A DNA stretch of 64,000 nt from Nocardiopsis ansamitocini (GTDB lineage Bacteria; Actinomycetota; Actinomycetes; Streptosporangiales; Streptosporangiaceae): NCBI RefSeq assembly GCF_030268225.1, contig NZ_BSQG01000007.1, positions 62,001 to 126,000 of the forward strand, in the 5' to 3' direction. Position 1 is the first letter of the stretch; each line of letters starts with the position of its first letter. The notes under the pieces are model-generated. The model saw nothing but the letters and a program-made list of their open reading frames with translations. It made no database searches and was not told where the DNA came from. Of this stretch, positions 15,786-25,357 are shown piece by piece. The position numbers were made by a program, and so were the translations under genes.

Positions 15786-16708
15786 GCCGAGACTCCTGTC
15801 GTCCTGATGGCAGCCGCCATGTGGCGCACGGTCCGCTCATAGGTCTCGTCCGGGTCCAGCCGGCGCAACTCCTCGGAGAGGAACTCCGAGACCCGTCGCC
15901 GTGCCAGTGCCACCGTCTGGTCGGGCTGGTTGGGCCGTTTCAGCGTCGCTACCCGTCCGTCCAGGCGCGAGATCTGGATCTCGCCCTCATCGGTGAACAG
16001 CTTGGCGTCGGTGATGCCGGGACCGCCCGACTCCTTGCGCTCCACCTCGACCTCCAGTTGCTGCGACAACCAGGCCGCCAGCAGGTTGGCGCTGGGGTAG
16101 TGCGACTCGGCGCTCACCTCGGCCGCCGACACCCAACCGCACGGCTGGTCCATCGTGGAGGCAAGCAACGAGCGCCACGGCGTGAGCCGGGTCCAGGTGA
16201 AGTCGGTGTCGCCCGGAACGTAGTGCTCGACCCTGGCCAGCAGGTCGGCCATGGGGTCGGCGGCGCTCTGGGCGTCGGTGATGCGCCGGTGGGCCAGACG
16301 TCCCACGGGGTCCTCCGCGGGGTTGGCCGGTCCGGTGCCGGGCCACCAGGCGACGATCGGCGCGTCGGGGACCAGCAGCGGGGTGATCACCGAATCGGCG
16401 TGTTCGCCGAGAGGTCCGTAGAGCCGCAGCAGCAGTGCCTCGCCGGGACCGGCCGTGCCGGGACGGCGGATCTCGGCGTCGATCGCCGGCTCGGCGTCCG
16501 GGTCGCGTCGGATCAGCGCGATCACCCGACTGGGGTGCTCGTGGCCGGCCTCGGTCGCCGCGCGCACCGCGTCGTAGTGGTCGGCCTCGTCGGTGACGAT
16601 GATCAGGGTGAGTACGAGGTTCATCGCGCCGCCTCCGACGCTACGCCGCTCGGTGGCCAGGGCCTCGGCGATCTGCGACGTCGTCGTGCGGGGAAGGTAG
16701 AGCGTCAT
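15782..16708 (-). CDS. opcA: glucose-6-phosphate dehydrogenase assembly protein OpcA
   Basis: 308 aa. The ATG at 16708 has GGAGG five bases upstream, so the longer reading to 16735 is not used. OpcA is an allosteric activator and assembly partner of glucose-6-phosphate dehydrogenase in cyanobacteria and actinobacteria. Recognised features are MNLVLTLIIVTDEADHYDAV, the PIVAWWPGTGP block (~115-125), the RLTPWRSLLAS block and a C-terminal region rich in basic residues. It lies directly between zwf (57-nt gap) and pgl (4-nt overlap), the usual actinobacterial order, which supports joint production with its partner enzyme. Confidence 0.95.
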   Translation of the reverse strand: MTLYLPRTTTSQIAEALATERRSVGGGAMNLVLTLIIVTDEADHYDAVRAATEAGHEHPSRVIALIRRDPDAEPAIDAEIRRPGTAGPGEALLLRLYGPLGEHADSVITPLLVPDAPIVAWWPGTGPANPAEDPVGRLAHRRITDAQSAADPMADLLARVEHYVPGDTDFTWTRLTPWRSLLASTMDQPCGWVSAAEVSAESHYPSANLLAAWLSQQLEVEVERKESGGPGITDAKLFTDEGEIQISRLDGRVATLKRPNQPDQTVALARRRVSEFLSEELRRLDPDETYERTVRHMAAAIRTTGVSA

Positions 16709-16765
16709 GGGTCCTCCATGAGAAGCGGGTGCCATCCGGGTGCGCCGTCGGCGAGGACAACGGGA

Positions 16766-18310
16766 TCAGGGCCTGCGCCACTGCCGGCCGTCGCGGGCCA
16801 GCAGTTCGTGTGCGGACTTCGGCCCCCACGCGCCCGACTCGTACTGCTCGGGCCGACCGGCCTTGACCCAGTGCTCCTCGATCGGGTCGAGGATGCGCCA
16901 GGACAGCTCGACCTCCTCCTGGCGGGGGAACAACGGCGGGTCGCCGATGAGCACGTCCAGGATGAGCCGCTCGTACGCCTCTGGGCTTGCCTCGGTGAAG
17001 GACTCGCCGTAGCTGAAGTCCATGCTCACGTCGCGCACTTCCATCGCGGCTCCCGGAACCTTGGAGCCGAACCGCAGCGTCACGCCCTCGTCGGGCTGGA
17101 CCCGGATCACCAGCGAGTTGGCGCCCTGCTCCTCGGTGGCGGTATGGCTGAACACCCGGTTGGCGGTGCGCTGGAACACCAGGGCCACCTCCGTGACCCT
17201 GCGCCCCAGGCGCTTGCCGGTGCGCAGGTAGAACGGGACGCCCGCCCAGCGCCTGGTGTTCACCCCCAGCTTGATCGCGGCATAGGTCTCGGTGGTGGAG
17301 TCGGACGGGATGCCCTCCTCCTCCAGGTATCCCACGACCGACGCGCCGCCCTGCCAGCCCGCGGCGTACTGCCCGCGAGCGGTGGCCGTCTCCAGGTCTT
17401 CGGGCAGTTCCACCGCTGAGAGCGCCTTCTCCTTCTCCGCCCGGATCGCGTCGGCGGTGAAGGACAGCGGTTCTTCCATGGCCACCAGTGCCAACAGCTG
17501 CAGCAGGTGGTTCTGGATGACGTCGCGCGCCGCGCCGATGCCGTCGTAGTAGCCGGCCCGGCCGCCCACCCCGATGTCCTCGGCCATCGTGATCTGCACG
17601 TGGTCGATGTAGGAGCGGTTCCAGATCGGCTCGAACAGCGTATTAGCGAACCGCAGCGCCATCAGGTTCTGGACGGTTTCCTTGCCCAGGTAGTGGTCGA
17701 TGCGAAACACCGACTGCGGCGGGAACACGTCGTCCACGACCGCGTTGAGGTCCTGGGCGCTCTTCAGGTCGTGGCCGAAGGGCTTCTCGATGACGACCCT
17801 GCGCCAGGCGTGCTCCTCGGACTCGGCCAGACCACTGCGCTTGAGCTGGGTGACCACCGTCGGGAACAGTTTCGGCGGCAACGAGAGGTAGAACGCGTAG
17901 TTGCCGCCGGTGCCCCGGTCCGCGTCCAGTTCGCGCACGGTGTCGGCCAGTTTGTCGAAGGCGTCGTCGTCGTGCAGTTCGCCGGGGACGAAACGCATCC
18001 CCTCGCTGAGCTGGCGCCACACGTCCTCCCGGAACGGGGTGCGCGCGTGTTCGCGGACGGCCTCGTGGGCGACCTGCGCGAAGTCCTGGTGGGCCCAGTC
18101 CCGGCGGGCGAAACCCACCAGTCCGAAGCCCGGCGGCAGCAGGCCCCGGTTGGCCAGGTCGTAGATGGCGGGGAGCAGTTTCTTGCGGGCCAGGTCGCCG
18201 GTCACCCCGAACAGTACGAGCACGCTGGGCCCGGCGATGCGCGGCAGGCGCCGGTCCAGCACGTCACGCAGTGGATTCGGGACCGCGCCCGGCATCACCG
18301 GTTCTTTCAC
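16766..18310 (-). CDS. zwf: glucose-6-phosphate 1-dehydrogenase
   Basis: 514 aa. The GTG at 18310 is chosen because GGGGAG lies about seven bases upstream; a TTG five codons earlier would overlap that site. It oxidises glucose-6-phosphate to the lactone with NADP+. The N-terminal dinucleotide loop is VLFGVTGDLARKKL (~33-46), with VVIEKPFGHDL and the active-site RIDHYLGKE (~195). It is followed by the conserved LTFRF-like substrate region (VTLRFGSKVPG). Length is normal. A GC-rich hairpin separates it from pgi upstream, so zwf-opcA-pgl may be partly independent of pgi. Confidence 0.97.
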   Translation of the reverse strand: MKEPVMPGAVPNPLRDVLDRRLPRIAGPSVLVLFGVTGDLARKKLLPAIYDLANRGLLPPGFGLVGFARRDWAHQDFAQVAHEAVREHARTPFREDVWRQLSEGMRFVPGELHDDDAFDKLADTVRELDADRGTGGNYAFYLSLPPKLFPTVVTQLKRSGLAESEEHAWRRVVIEKPFGHDLKSAQDLNAVVDDVFPPQSVFRIDHYLGKETVQNLMALRFANTLFEPIWNRSYIDHVQITMAEDIGVGGRAGYYDGIGAARDVIQNHLLQLLALVAMEEPLSFTADAIRAEKEKALSAVELPEDLETATARGQYAAGWQGGASVVGYLEEEGIPSDSTTETYAAIKLGVNTRRWAGVPFYLRTGKRLGRRVTEVALVFQRTANRVFSHTATEEQGANSLVIRVQPDEGVTLRFGSKVPGAAMEVRDVSMDFSYGESFTEASPEAYERLILDVLIGDPPLFPRQEEVELSWRILDPIEEHWVKAGRPEQYESGAWGPKSAHELLARDGRQWRRP

Positions 18311-18342
18311 GATCGTTCTCCCCAAGAGGTGGTGGGTGGTGT

Positions 18343-18371
18343 GCGCCGGGCGCGATCCGCGCGCCCGGCGC
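18343..18371 (-). terminator. hairpin between pgi and zwf
   Basis: GCGCCGGGCGCG (18343-18354) pairs perfectly with CGCGCCCGGCGC (18360-18371) around a 5-nt loop, nine bases past the pgi stop. Confidence 0.6.
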
Positions 18372-18379
18372 GACAGGGA

Positions 18380-20014
18380 TCAGGGCTGGACGGAGCCCAG
18401 CGCGGAGGTCAGTTCGGTCAGGCCCGCGGCCCGGTCGCGCAGGTGCAGGCGCACCGCGGGCCGGCCGCGTTCGGCGATCGCACCGAAGTCGCCGAGCGCC
18501 TGGGCCAGCTGCAGCCTCCCGAACGAGTACGGCTTGCCCGGTACGGGCAGGTCGCGGACGGTCTCGCCGGTGATCTGCAAGAACACGCCGTTGGCGGGTC
18601 CGCCCTTGTGGTATTGGCCCGTGGAGTGCAGGAAGCGCGGCCCCCACCCGAAGGTGACCGGGCGCGGCGTCAGCGCGGCCAGTCCCGGGCGCAGCGTCGC
18701 CGCGGCGGTGTCGCCGTGACGGTCGAGGTAGGCCATGACGGCGAGATAGCCGTCCTCGGGAACGGCCCGCAGCAGTACCTGTAGCACCGAGGCGAGGTCC
18801 TTGGCCTCCCCGAGCAGTTCGGGGTCGGCCGTGTAGACCTCGACCGCCCCTTCGACCAGTAGCGGCGTGCCGGTCGGCAGCGGCCCGTCGTCGCCCGCCG
18901 AGTCCAGCAGCGCCTTGGTGTTGTCCTTGGACTCCTGGACGTTGGGCTGGTTGAAGGGGTCGATCCCCAGGAGGCGCCCGGCTACGGCCGTGGCGTACTC
19001 CCAGGCCAGGAACTGTGCTCCCAGCGGTCCCGACACCAGGGTGTCGGCGTGTGCGGCGTCGGGGCCGCCGTCCTCGGAATAGGCGATCAGGTGGGTGTCG
19101 GGGCCGGGAACGAATCCGGGGGCCTCCGCGCCCTCCACGACCACCGGCAGCAGCCCGGTGCCGTTCTTGCCGGTCGATTCGGCCACCAGCTGCTCGATCC
19201 AGTCGCCGAGCCCGGCCGGGGTCGCTCCGGCCAGCACGACCTTGTCGTGACCGGCGAACCCGCCCAGTGCCGCACCCAGCAGCAGCGCGGCGTTGCCCCC
19301 CTCGGCCAGTGTCTCCGACACGGCGGCCGCCTCGTCCAGGAGCGCTTCGACGTCCACCCCGGCCAGTGCACTGGGCACGAGACCGAATGCGGTCAGCGCG
19401 CTGTAGCGCCCCCCGACATCGGGGTCCGCGAGCACGGTGGGGTAGCCCTTCTCCGCGGCCAGGGCGGCCAACGGGGAACCGGGGTCGGTGACGACCACGA
19501 TGCGTTCGACGGGGTCGATCCCGGCGTCGGTGAACGCCTGCTCGAAGGCGCGGCGGTGGCTGTCGGTCTCCACCGTGCCGCCACTCTTCGAGGACACCAC
19601 CACGACCGTACGCTCCAGGTCGGTGCCCAACGCGGTGCGCACCTGGCCGGCGTCGGTGGTGTCGAGGGCGACCAGGGAGGCGTTGCGGCTGGCCGTGATC
19701 ACCTCGGGCGCCAGCGAGGAGCCGCCCATCCCGGCCAGGACGACGCGGTCCAGCCCCAGGGCCCGCTTGTCAGCGGCGAGCTGTGCGATCTGGCCCAGCA
19801 GTGCCCGCGAGGTCTGTGCCAGGTCCATCCAGCCCAGGCGCACGGCGGCCTCGGCCGCGGCGTCGGTGCCCCAAAGGGTGGCGTCCTTGGCGGCAAGCCT
19901 GGCTGCCACATCGTCCTGTTCGAGAACCCCGTCCACGGCCGCGCGCGCTGCGGAGTGCACAGCACCGCGCAGCGTGATCGTGAGGTTTGCGGCGCGTACC
20001 TGATCACTGCTCAA
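18380..20014 (-). CDS. pgi: glucose-6-phosphate isomerase
   Basis: 544 aa, TTG start with AAGGA about nine bases upstream. It interconverts glucose-6-phosphate and fructose-6-phosphate in the cytoplasm. The SIS-type sugar-isomerase core shows VLAGMGGSSLAPEV (~93-106), VVVSSKSGGTVETDS (~137-151), GGRYSALTAFGLVPSA, the SKDNTKALL block and a C-terminal GPRFLHSTGQYHKGG, all typical of the actinobacterial PGI type found beside transaldolase. It is flanked on both sides by strong hairpins. Together with tkt, tal and zwf it lets the cell cycle hexose phosphates through the pentose pathway. Confidence 0.95.
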   Translation of the reverse strand: MSSDQVRAANLTITLRGAVHSAARAAVDGVLEQDDVAARLAAKDATLWGTDAAAEAAVRLGWMDLAQTSRALLGQIAQLAADKRALGLDRVVLAGMGGSSLAPEVITASRNASLVALDTTDAGQVRTALGTDLERTVVVVSSKSGGTVETDSHRRAFEQAFTDAGIDPVERIVVVTDPGSPLAALAAEKGYPTVLADPDVGGRYSALTAFGLVPSALAGVDVEALLDEAAAVSETLAEGGNAALLLGAALGGFAGHDKVVLAGATPAGLGDWIEQLVAESTGKNGTGLLPVVVEGAEAPGFVPGPDTHLIAYSEDGGPDAAHADTLVSGPLGAQFLAWEYATAVAGRLLGIDPFNQPNVQESKDNTKALLDSAGDDGPLPTGTPLLVEGAVEVYTADPELLGEAKDLASVLQVLLRAVPEDGYLAVMAYLDRHGDTAAATLRPGLAALTPRPVTFGWGPRFLHSTGQYHKGGPANGVFLQITGETVRDLPVPGKPYSFGRLQLAQALGDFGAIAERGRPAVRLHLRDRAAGLTELTSALGSVQP

Positions 20015-20172
20015 AGCGATTGGTCCTTCCTCGTCTCACACACGGACTCTGCAATTGTGTCGGGACCGCGTCGTCGGAGAGAATTCACGCAACCAGCCGT
20101 TCCGCGATTGGGGCGGCCGAAACCTCGGAGTGGGAGCGCGAGTGGCAGCGCGGGTCCGGAGCCGGCACCCGG

Positions 20173-20206
20173 GAGCGGCCGGGCGGGTCGCCCCGCCCGG
20201 CCGCTC
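20173..20206 (-). terminator. hairpin between tal and pgi
   Basis: GAGCGGCCGGGCGGG (20173-20187) pairs perfectly with its complement at 20192-20206 around TCGC. It starts six bases past the tal stop. Confidence 0.7.
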
Positions 20207-20211
20207 GGTGC

Positions 20212-21318
20212 TCAGCGCTGCTTGTCCAACTCCTGCGCGACGCGTTCGAGCAGTTCCTCCCAGGACTTCTCGAACTTCACGACGCCCTCGTCCTCCAGCA
20301 CCTTGACCACGTCGTCCAGGTCTACGCCCGCCGCGGCCAGCGCGTCGAGGTCGGCGCGGGCGGCCGCGTAGGTGCCGCGCACCGTGTCGCCGCTGATCTC
20401 GCCGTGGTCGGCAGTGGCCTGCAGGGTGGCCTCGGGCATCGTGTTGACCGTGTTGGGGGCGACGAGCTCGGTGACGTAGAGGGTGTCGGGCAGCGCGGGG
20501 TCCTTGACACCGGTGGACGCCCACAGGGGGCGCTGGGCCTGTGCCCCGTCTGCGACGAGCGCCTCCCAACGCCGGCCGGCGAAGACCTCCTCGTAGGCGG
20601 CGTAGGCAAGACGCGCGTTGGCCAGTGCGGCCTTGCTGCGCAGTCCCAGCGCCTGCTCGGTGCCGATGGCGTTCAGTCGCTTGTCCACCTCGGAGTCCAC
20701 CCGGCTGACGAAGAACGACGCCACCGAATGGATTTCGGACAGGTCGTGACCGTTGGCCTTCGCCTGCTCCAGACCCGAGACGAACGCCTCCATGACCGCG
20801 CGGTAGCGGTCCAGGGAGAAGATCAGGGTCACGTTCACGCTGATGCCCTCGGCCAGCGCCGCCGTGATGGCGGGCAGCCCCTCGACCGTCGCCGGGATCT
20901 TGATCATCAGGTTGGGACGGTCTACCAGCCACCACAGGGCGCGCGCCTCGGCGATGGTGCGCTCGGTGTCCCGGGCCAGGCGCGGGTCCACCTCCAGGGA
21001 GACCCGGCCGTCCACCCCTCCGCCGTCGCGGTATACCGGAAGCAGCACGTCGGCGCCCCAGCGGATGTCGTAGGCGGTGATGGCGCGCACGGCCTCGTCC
21101 ACCGACACGCGCCGGATCGCCAGGTCGTGCAGTTGGGCGTCGTAGGCGTCGCCCTCGCTCAGGGCCTTGGCGAAGATCGTCGGGTTGGAGGTGACCCCGA
21201 CCACGTTGCGCTCGGCGATCAGTGCGGCCAGGCCGCCGCTGCGCAGCCGTTCCCGGCTGATGTCGTCCAGCCAGACCGCCACGCCTGCGTCGGACAGCTT
21301 CTGAAGTGGGCTGGTCAT
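20212..21318 (-). CDS. tal: transaldolase
   Basis: 368 aa from the ATG at 21318, with a GAAGAG ribosome site; the longer open frame lacks one. It moves a dihydroxyacetone unit between sedoheptulose-7-phosphate and glyceraldehyde-3-phosphate. Motifs: [13 protein letters not shown] (~40-52), the Schiff-base lysine in NLMIKIPAT (~132-140), INVTLIF-like SVNVTLIFS, and ASFFVSRVD. This is the longer actinobacterial TalB-type subfamily (~370 aa). It lies between tkt and pgi on the same strand with hairpins in both gaps. Confidence 0.96.
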   Translation of the reverse strand: MTSPLQKLSDAGVAVWLDDISRERLRSGGLAALIAERNVVGVTSNPTIFAKALSEGDAYDAQLHDLAIRRVSVDEAVRAITAYDIRWGADVLLPVYRDGGGVDGRVSLEVDPRLARDTERTIAEARALWWLVDRPNLMIKIPATVEGLPAITAALAEGISVNVTLIFSLDRYRAVMEAFVSGLEQAKANGHDLSEIHSVASFFVSRVDSEVDKRLNAIGTEQALGLRSKAALANARLAYAAYEEVFAGRRWEALVADGAQAQRPLWASTGVKDPALPDTLYVTELVAPNTVNTMPEATLQATADHGEISGDTVRGTYAAARADLDALAAAGVDLDDVVKVLEDEGVVKFEKSWEELLERVAQELDKQR

Positions 21319-21385
21319 AATCGCTCTTCCCTCGATCCCCATCGTCGTTGCGGCGTCGTCGACGGTGGTCGCCTGCCGACGAAGC

Positions 21386-21414
21386 GGAGGGCCCCGCTCA
21401 ACGCGAGGCCCTCC
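21386..21414 (-). terminator. hairpin between tkt and tal
   Basis: GGAGGGCC (21386-21393) pairs with GGCCCTCC (21407-21414) around a 13-nt loop, just past the tkt stop. It is weaker than the other two hairpins in this cluster and may cause only partial termination. Confidence 0.5.
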
Positions 21415-21423
21415 CGTCAACCG

Positions 21424-23544
21424 CTAGCTACCGGTCGTTGTTCCACTTTCGTAGCCCAGTTTGGCGATACTGGCGTGCACTGCCGCCTCCACCCGCTCAG
21501 GGGTGATCCCGAACTGCTCGTACAGCGTCTGGTACGGCGCCGAGGCACCGAAGTGCTCCAGGCTCACCGACTCGCCGGCGTCGCCGATCAGCTCGCGCCA
21601 CCCCAGGGCCAGCCCCGCCTCGACCGAGACGCGGGCCCGCACCTCCGGCGGGAGCACGCGCTGGCGGTAGGCGTCGTTCTGCTCGTTGAACCACTCCACG
21701 CACGGCATGGACACCACGCGGGTGGGTGTTCCGGCGTCCTCCAGGCGCCGGCGCGCGGCCAGGGCGATCTCCACCTCGCTGCCGGTGGCGATGATGATCG
21801 CCTGCGGGCGGCCGTCGCTCGCCTCGGCCAGCACGTAGCCGCCCTTGGCGGTGCCCTCGGCCGGACCGTACTCCGAACGGTCCAGGACCGGCACGTTCTG
21901 GCGGGTGAGCGCCAGGGCGGCCGGGCCGTCGCCCCGCTCGATGATGGTGCGCCAGGCCACGGCCGTCTCGTTGGCGTCGCCGGGACGCACCACGGCCAGG
22001 CCCGGGATGGCGCGCAGCGCCCACAGGTGCTCCACCGGCTGGTGGGTGGGGCCGTCTTCGCCCAGGCCGATGGAGTCGTGCGTCCACACGTAGGTGACCG
22101 GCAGCTTCATCAGTGCGGCCAGGCGTACAGCAGGGCGCATGTAGTCGCTGAACACCAGGAACGTGCCGCCGTAGGGGCGGGTCGGGCCGTGCAGGGCGAT
22201 CCCGTTCAGGATCGAGCCCATGCCGTGCTCACGAATGCCGAAGTGCAGCACCCGGCCGTAGCGGTTGCCCGAGAACGCCTTGGTGGAGTACTCCTCGGGG
22301 ATGAACGACGGCTCGCCCTTGGGCGTGGTGTTGTTGGATCCGGCGAGGTCGGCCGAACCGCCCCACAGCTCGGGGAGCACCGGGGCGATCGCGCTCAGCA
22401 CGTTGCCGGAGGCGCTGCGGGTGGCCATTCCCTTGGCGTCGGTGTCGAAGGTCGGGACGGCTTCCTCCCAGCCCACGGGCAGCGCGCCGGAGAAGAGCCG
22501 GTCGAACAGTTCGGAGCGCTCCCCGGCGCCCGTGCGCCACGCTGCCAGGAACCCGTCCCACTCCGCGCGTGCCTCGCGTCCGCGGGCAACCGCGGCGCGG
22601 GTGTGCTCCAGGAGCTCGGCGGGCACGTCGAAGCGGGTGTCGGGGCTGAGGCCGAGCACCTGCTTGGTGGCCTGCAGTTCCTCGGTGCCCAGCTTAGAGC
22701 CGTGGACGGCGCCGGTGTTCTGCTTGTTGGGCGCGGGCCAGCCGATGATGGTGCGCAGCCGGATGAAGGACGGGCGGTCGGGCTCGGACTGGGCGGCCGT
22801 GATCGCCGCGTGCAGCGCCTCGATGTCCTCGTGGTAGGAACCGCCGCTGGTCCAGTCGACTTCCTGGACGTGCCAGCCGTAGGCCGCGTAGCGCTCGGCA
22901 ACGTTCTCGGTGAACGCGATCTGGGTGTCGTCCTCGATGGAGATCCGGTTGTCGTCCCAGATCATGATCAGGTTGCCGAGCTTCTGCGTGCCCGCCAGCG
23001 AGCTCGCCTCGTGGGAGACACCCTCCTGGACGTCGCCGTCGGAGCAGATGGCGTACACGAAGTGGTCGAACGGACTCTCGCCCTGCGCGGCCTCGGGGTC
23101 GAACAGGCCGCGCTCGCGGCGGGCGGCCATCGCCATGCCGACCGCGTTGCCCACTCCCTGGCCCAGCGGACCGGTGGTGGTCTCCACGCCCGCGGTGTGC
23201 CCGAACTCGGGGTGCCCGGGGGTCAGGCTTCCCCATTGGCGCAGTCGCTTGATGTCGTCCAGGCTCAGGCCGTAGCCCGCCAGGTAGAGCTGGATGTAGA
23301 GGGTGAGGCTGGAGTGGCCGCACGACAGCACGAACCGGTCCCGGCCGACCCAGGTCGGCTCGCTGGGATCGTGTCGCATGATCTTCTGGAACAGCAGGTA
23401 GGCGGCTGGGGCCAAGCTCATCGCGGTTCCGGGGTGGCCGGACCCCGCTTCCTCAACCGCGTCCATCGCGAGGGCGCGGACCAGGTCGACGGCACGCTGG
23501 TCCAGCTCCGACCACTCAAGGGTCTTGGAGGTACCGGTGTTCAC
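21424..23544 (-). CDS. tkt: transketolase
   Basis: 706 aa, GTG start with AAAGGAG about 12 bases upstream. It is a thiamine-diphosphate enzyme moving two-carbon ketol units in the non-oxidative pentose pathway. N-terminal substrate residues appear in GSGHPGTAMSLAPAAY (~35-50), and the ThDP/Mg motif is GDGDVQEGVSHEA (~168-180) with the ND-type pair in WDDNRISIEDDT. The transketolase motif region is FLVFSDYMRPAVRLAALM (~475). Length is normal. It is the first gene of the minus-strand sugar-phosphate cluster and divergent from ctaB. Confidence 0.97.
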   Translation of the reverse strand: MNTGTSKTLEWSELDQRAVDLVRALAMDAVEEAGSGHPGTAMSLAPAAYLLFQKIMRHDPSEPTWVGRDRFVLSCGHSSLTLYIQLYLAGYGLSLDDIKRLRQWGSLTPGHPEFGHTAGVETTTGPLGQGVGNAVGMAMAARRERGLFDPEAAQGESPFDHFVYAICSDGDVQEGVSHEASSLAGTQKLGNLIMIWDDNRISIEDDTQIAFTENVAERYAAYGWHVQEVDWTSGGSYHEDIEALHAAITAAQSEPDRPSFIRLRTIIGWPAPNKQNTGAVHGSKLGTEELQATKQVLGLSPDTRFDVPAELLEHTRAAVARGREARAEWDGFLAAWRTGAGERSELFDRLFSGALPVGWEEAVPTFDTDAKGMATRSASGNVLSAIAPVLPELWGGSADLAGSNNTTPKGEPSFIPEEYSTKAFSGNRYGRVLHFGIREHGMGSILNGIALHGPTRPYGGTFLVFSDYMRPAVRLAALMKLPVTYVWTHDSIGLGEDGPTHQPVEHLWALRAIPGLAVVRPGDANETAVAWRTIIERGDGPAALALTRQNVPVLDRSEYGPAEGTAKGGYVLAEASDGRPQAIIIATGSEVEIALAARRRLEDAGTPTRVVSMPCVEWFNEQNDAYRQRVLPPEVRARVSVEAGLALGWRELIGDAGESVSLEHFGASAPYQTLYEQFGITPERVEAAVHASIAKLGYESGTTTGS

Positions 23545-24132
23545 GCGGGCTCAGGGCTCCTTTCGCGCATCCAGGCCAGTGGCAGGCATGGTGGCCCGAA
23601 GAAAAAGTAGGTGGGTCAGGTGGTCCGGGACGCCGCGTTGCCCGCACCGCCAGGCGCGACGGCTAGCGACACACGGAGTGGCGGCGGGTGCCATCCGCAG
23701 TCCGCGGGGTGCGAAATGCCCAGGGGCATGACTACCCCGACCCTATCGCGCAAACCCCTCAAGCAGGATGTTCACCCCGCCCCACCTCAGGAGGCGGCAT
23801 ATGGCAGGCTCGCAGGAACCGTTCACGTGCCCGGTGCCGTTTCGAGGCGGACCCGGTGAGAGCCGCCATCTGGTAAGCACTACACTCTGTCGTTGATGGA
23901 TTGTGGACGGCTCGCGCGGTTGAGCCTGAGACCAGGGCCGTTTTGGGAGGCCGAACCGCGGGTCCGCTGTGGCGAGCGGGCGATCAGTCGTGAAGATTCC
24001 CTAATTCTTTCGAGGTTCTAGCGTGTCTGTAGAGCGGATGACCCCCGCCGTGCGTTTCGCGCCGCACGGTCGGCGGGCCGAACGGCGGCGGAGTGCTCCG
24101 ACCGGGCACGCGTCGAGGAACCGGCGGTCGTC
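23545..24132. other. divergent intergenic region between tkt and ctaB
   Basis: 588 nt that must hold the promoters of both genes. I could not place -10/-35 pairs with confidence. It also holds a 31-codon frame with an ideal ribosome site (separate entry) and no other supportable gene. Confidence 0.5.
23801..23896 (+). CDS. possible 31-aa small ORF upstream of ctaB
   Basis: ATG with AGGAGG at 23789-23794, a better ribosome site than most genes here have. The product is short, with a Cys-Pro and a C-terminal Cys-Arg, and has no recognised family. It ends 236 nt before ctaB. It could be a leader peptide, a small protein or chance. There is no comparative support. Confidence 0.25.
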   Translation: MAGSQEPFTCPVPFRGGPGESRHLVSTTLCR

Positions 24133-25122
24133 ATGACCCTGCTCGACAGGTCCGCGGCCACCCCCGACGCACCCGACCCCGATCCCGCCGACGCTCCCGC
24201 CGTCGAGTCCTCGGTCCGTTCGCGTTCTTTCGGCGCCTACGTGCGCGCCTATGTGGCGCTGTCCAAGCCGCGCGTCATCGAACTGCTGCTCATCACCACC
24301 ATCCCGGTGATGTTCGTGGCGGCCCAGGGCGTGCCTCCGCTGTGGACGGCCGTGTGGACGCTGCTGTTCGGCACGATGTCCGCGGCCAGCGCCAATGCGA
24401 TCAACTGCTACATCGACCGCGACATCGACCAGGAGATGCGCCGGACCCGCAAGCGGCCCGGAGCCATGCACCAGGTCACCCCCCGCGGGGCGATGATTTA
24501 TGGCCTCACCCTGGCAGTGGGCTCCACAGTCGGGTTCGCGCTGCTGGTCAACTGGCTTTCCGCGGTGCTTTCGCTGTTCGCGATCGCGTTCTACATCTTC
24601 GTCTACACGATGCTGCTCAAGCGGCGCACCGCACAGAACGTCGTATGGGGCGGTATCGCCGGGTGCATGCCGGTGCTGATCGGTTGGGCGGCGGTCACCG
24701 ATCGTCTCGACTGGGCGCCTTTCATCCTGTTCCTGGTGGTGTTCTTCTGGACCCCCCCGCACACCTGGGCGCTGGCGATGCGCTACCGCGAGGACTACGC
24801 CGCGGCCAACGTGCCCATGCTGCCCGTCGTCGCCGGCGACCGTCGGGTGCTGCTGGAGTGCGTGCTCTACACCTGGGCGACCGTCGTGGTCTCGCTGATC
24901 CTGTGGCCGGTGGCCCAGACCACGCTGTTCTACCCGGCGGTGGCCGGCGTGCTCGGCCTCGTCTTCCTGGTCCAGGCGCACCGCCTGTTCAACCAGTCGC
25001 GCGCCGGTGTGTCGGGCGCCAAGCTGAAGACGATGAACTTCTTCCACCTCTCCAACGCCTACCTGGCGCTGCTCTTCGTGGCGGTCACCATCGACCCGCT
25101 CCTGAAGGGCCTGTTCGCCTGA
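24133..25122 (+). CDS. ctaB: protoheme IX farnesyltransferase (heme O synthase)
   Basis: 329 aa, ATG start. A UbiA-superfamily integral membrane prenyltransferase that adds a farnesyl group to heme B, giving heme O for the aa3-type cytochrome oxidase. After a Pro/Asp-rich 35-residue leader come about eight membrane segments. The two prenyl-diphosphate/Mg sites are [15 protein letters not shown] with RTRKRPG (~92-115) and the loop beginning [16 protein letters not shown] (~218). [14 protein letters not shown] is the signature of the family's first segment. The ctaB-tkt divergent arrangement is conserved in actinomycetes. Confidence 0.97.
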   Translation: MTLLDRSAATPDAPDPDPADAPAVESSVRSRSFGAYVRAYVALSKPRVIELLLITTIPVMFVAAQGVPPLWTAVWTLLFGTMSAASANAINCYIDRDIDQEMRRTRKRPGAMHQVTPRGAMIYGLTLAVGSTVGFALLVNWLSAVLSLFAIAFYIFVYTMLLKRRTAQNVVWGGIAGCMPVLIGWAAVTDRLDWAPFILFLVVFFWTPPHTWALAMRYREDYAAANVPMLPVVAGDRRVLLECVLYTWATVVVSLILWPVAQTTLFYPAVAGVLGLVFLVQAHRLFNQSRAGVSGAKLKTMNFFHLSNAYLALLFVAVTIDPLLKGLFA

Positions 25123-25172
25123 GCGCGAGGCCGCCCGCCCGATCCGGGCGCGCGTGAAATCCGGTGATGCGG

Positions 25173-25200
25173 ATGGGCCGTGCCGACCGGCACGGCCCAT
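25173..25200 (+). terminator. hairpin downstream of ctaB
   Basis: ATGGGCCGTGCCG (25173-25185) pairs perfectly with CGGCACGGCCCAT (25188-25200) around two bases. This is a very stable 13-bp stem 50 nt past the ctaB stop. Confidence 0.75.
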
Positions 25201-25357
25201 TGGCATGAACAGTCCCAAAGCCTGACGGGGAAGGGCAGCTGGCTTTCCCGAACGCCGTTGCCCGTGTCGCTGCCGGGCGCCGGCCGGCCTGCGGCGGGGA
25301 GGTCCGGCGATACGCAAGGGCTGTGCTTTGTCGCAGGGGCTCGCTATAACTTCTGCC

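Noticed and set aside
16709-16735. Longer opcA start
   Set aside because: GGAGG lies directly before the ATG at 16708, inside the longer reading.
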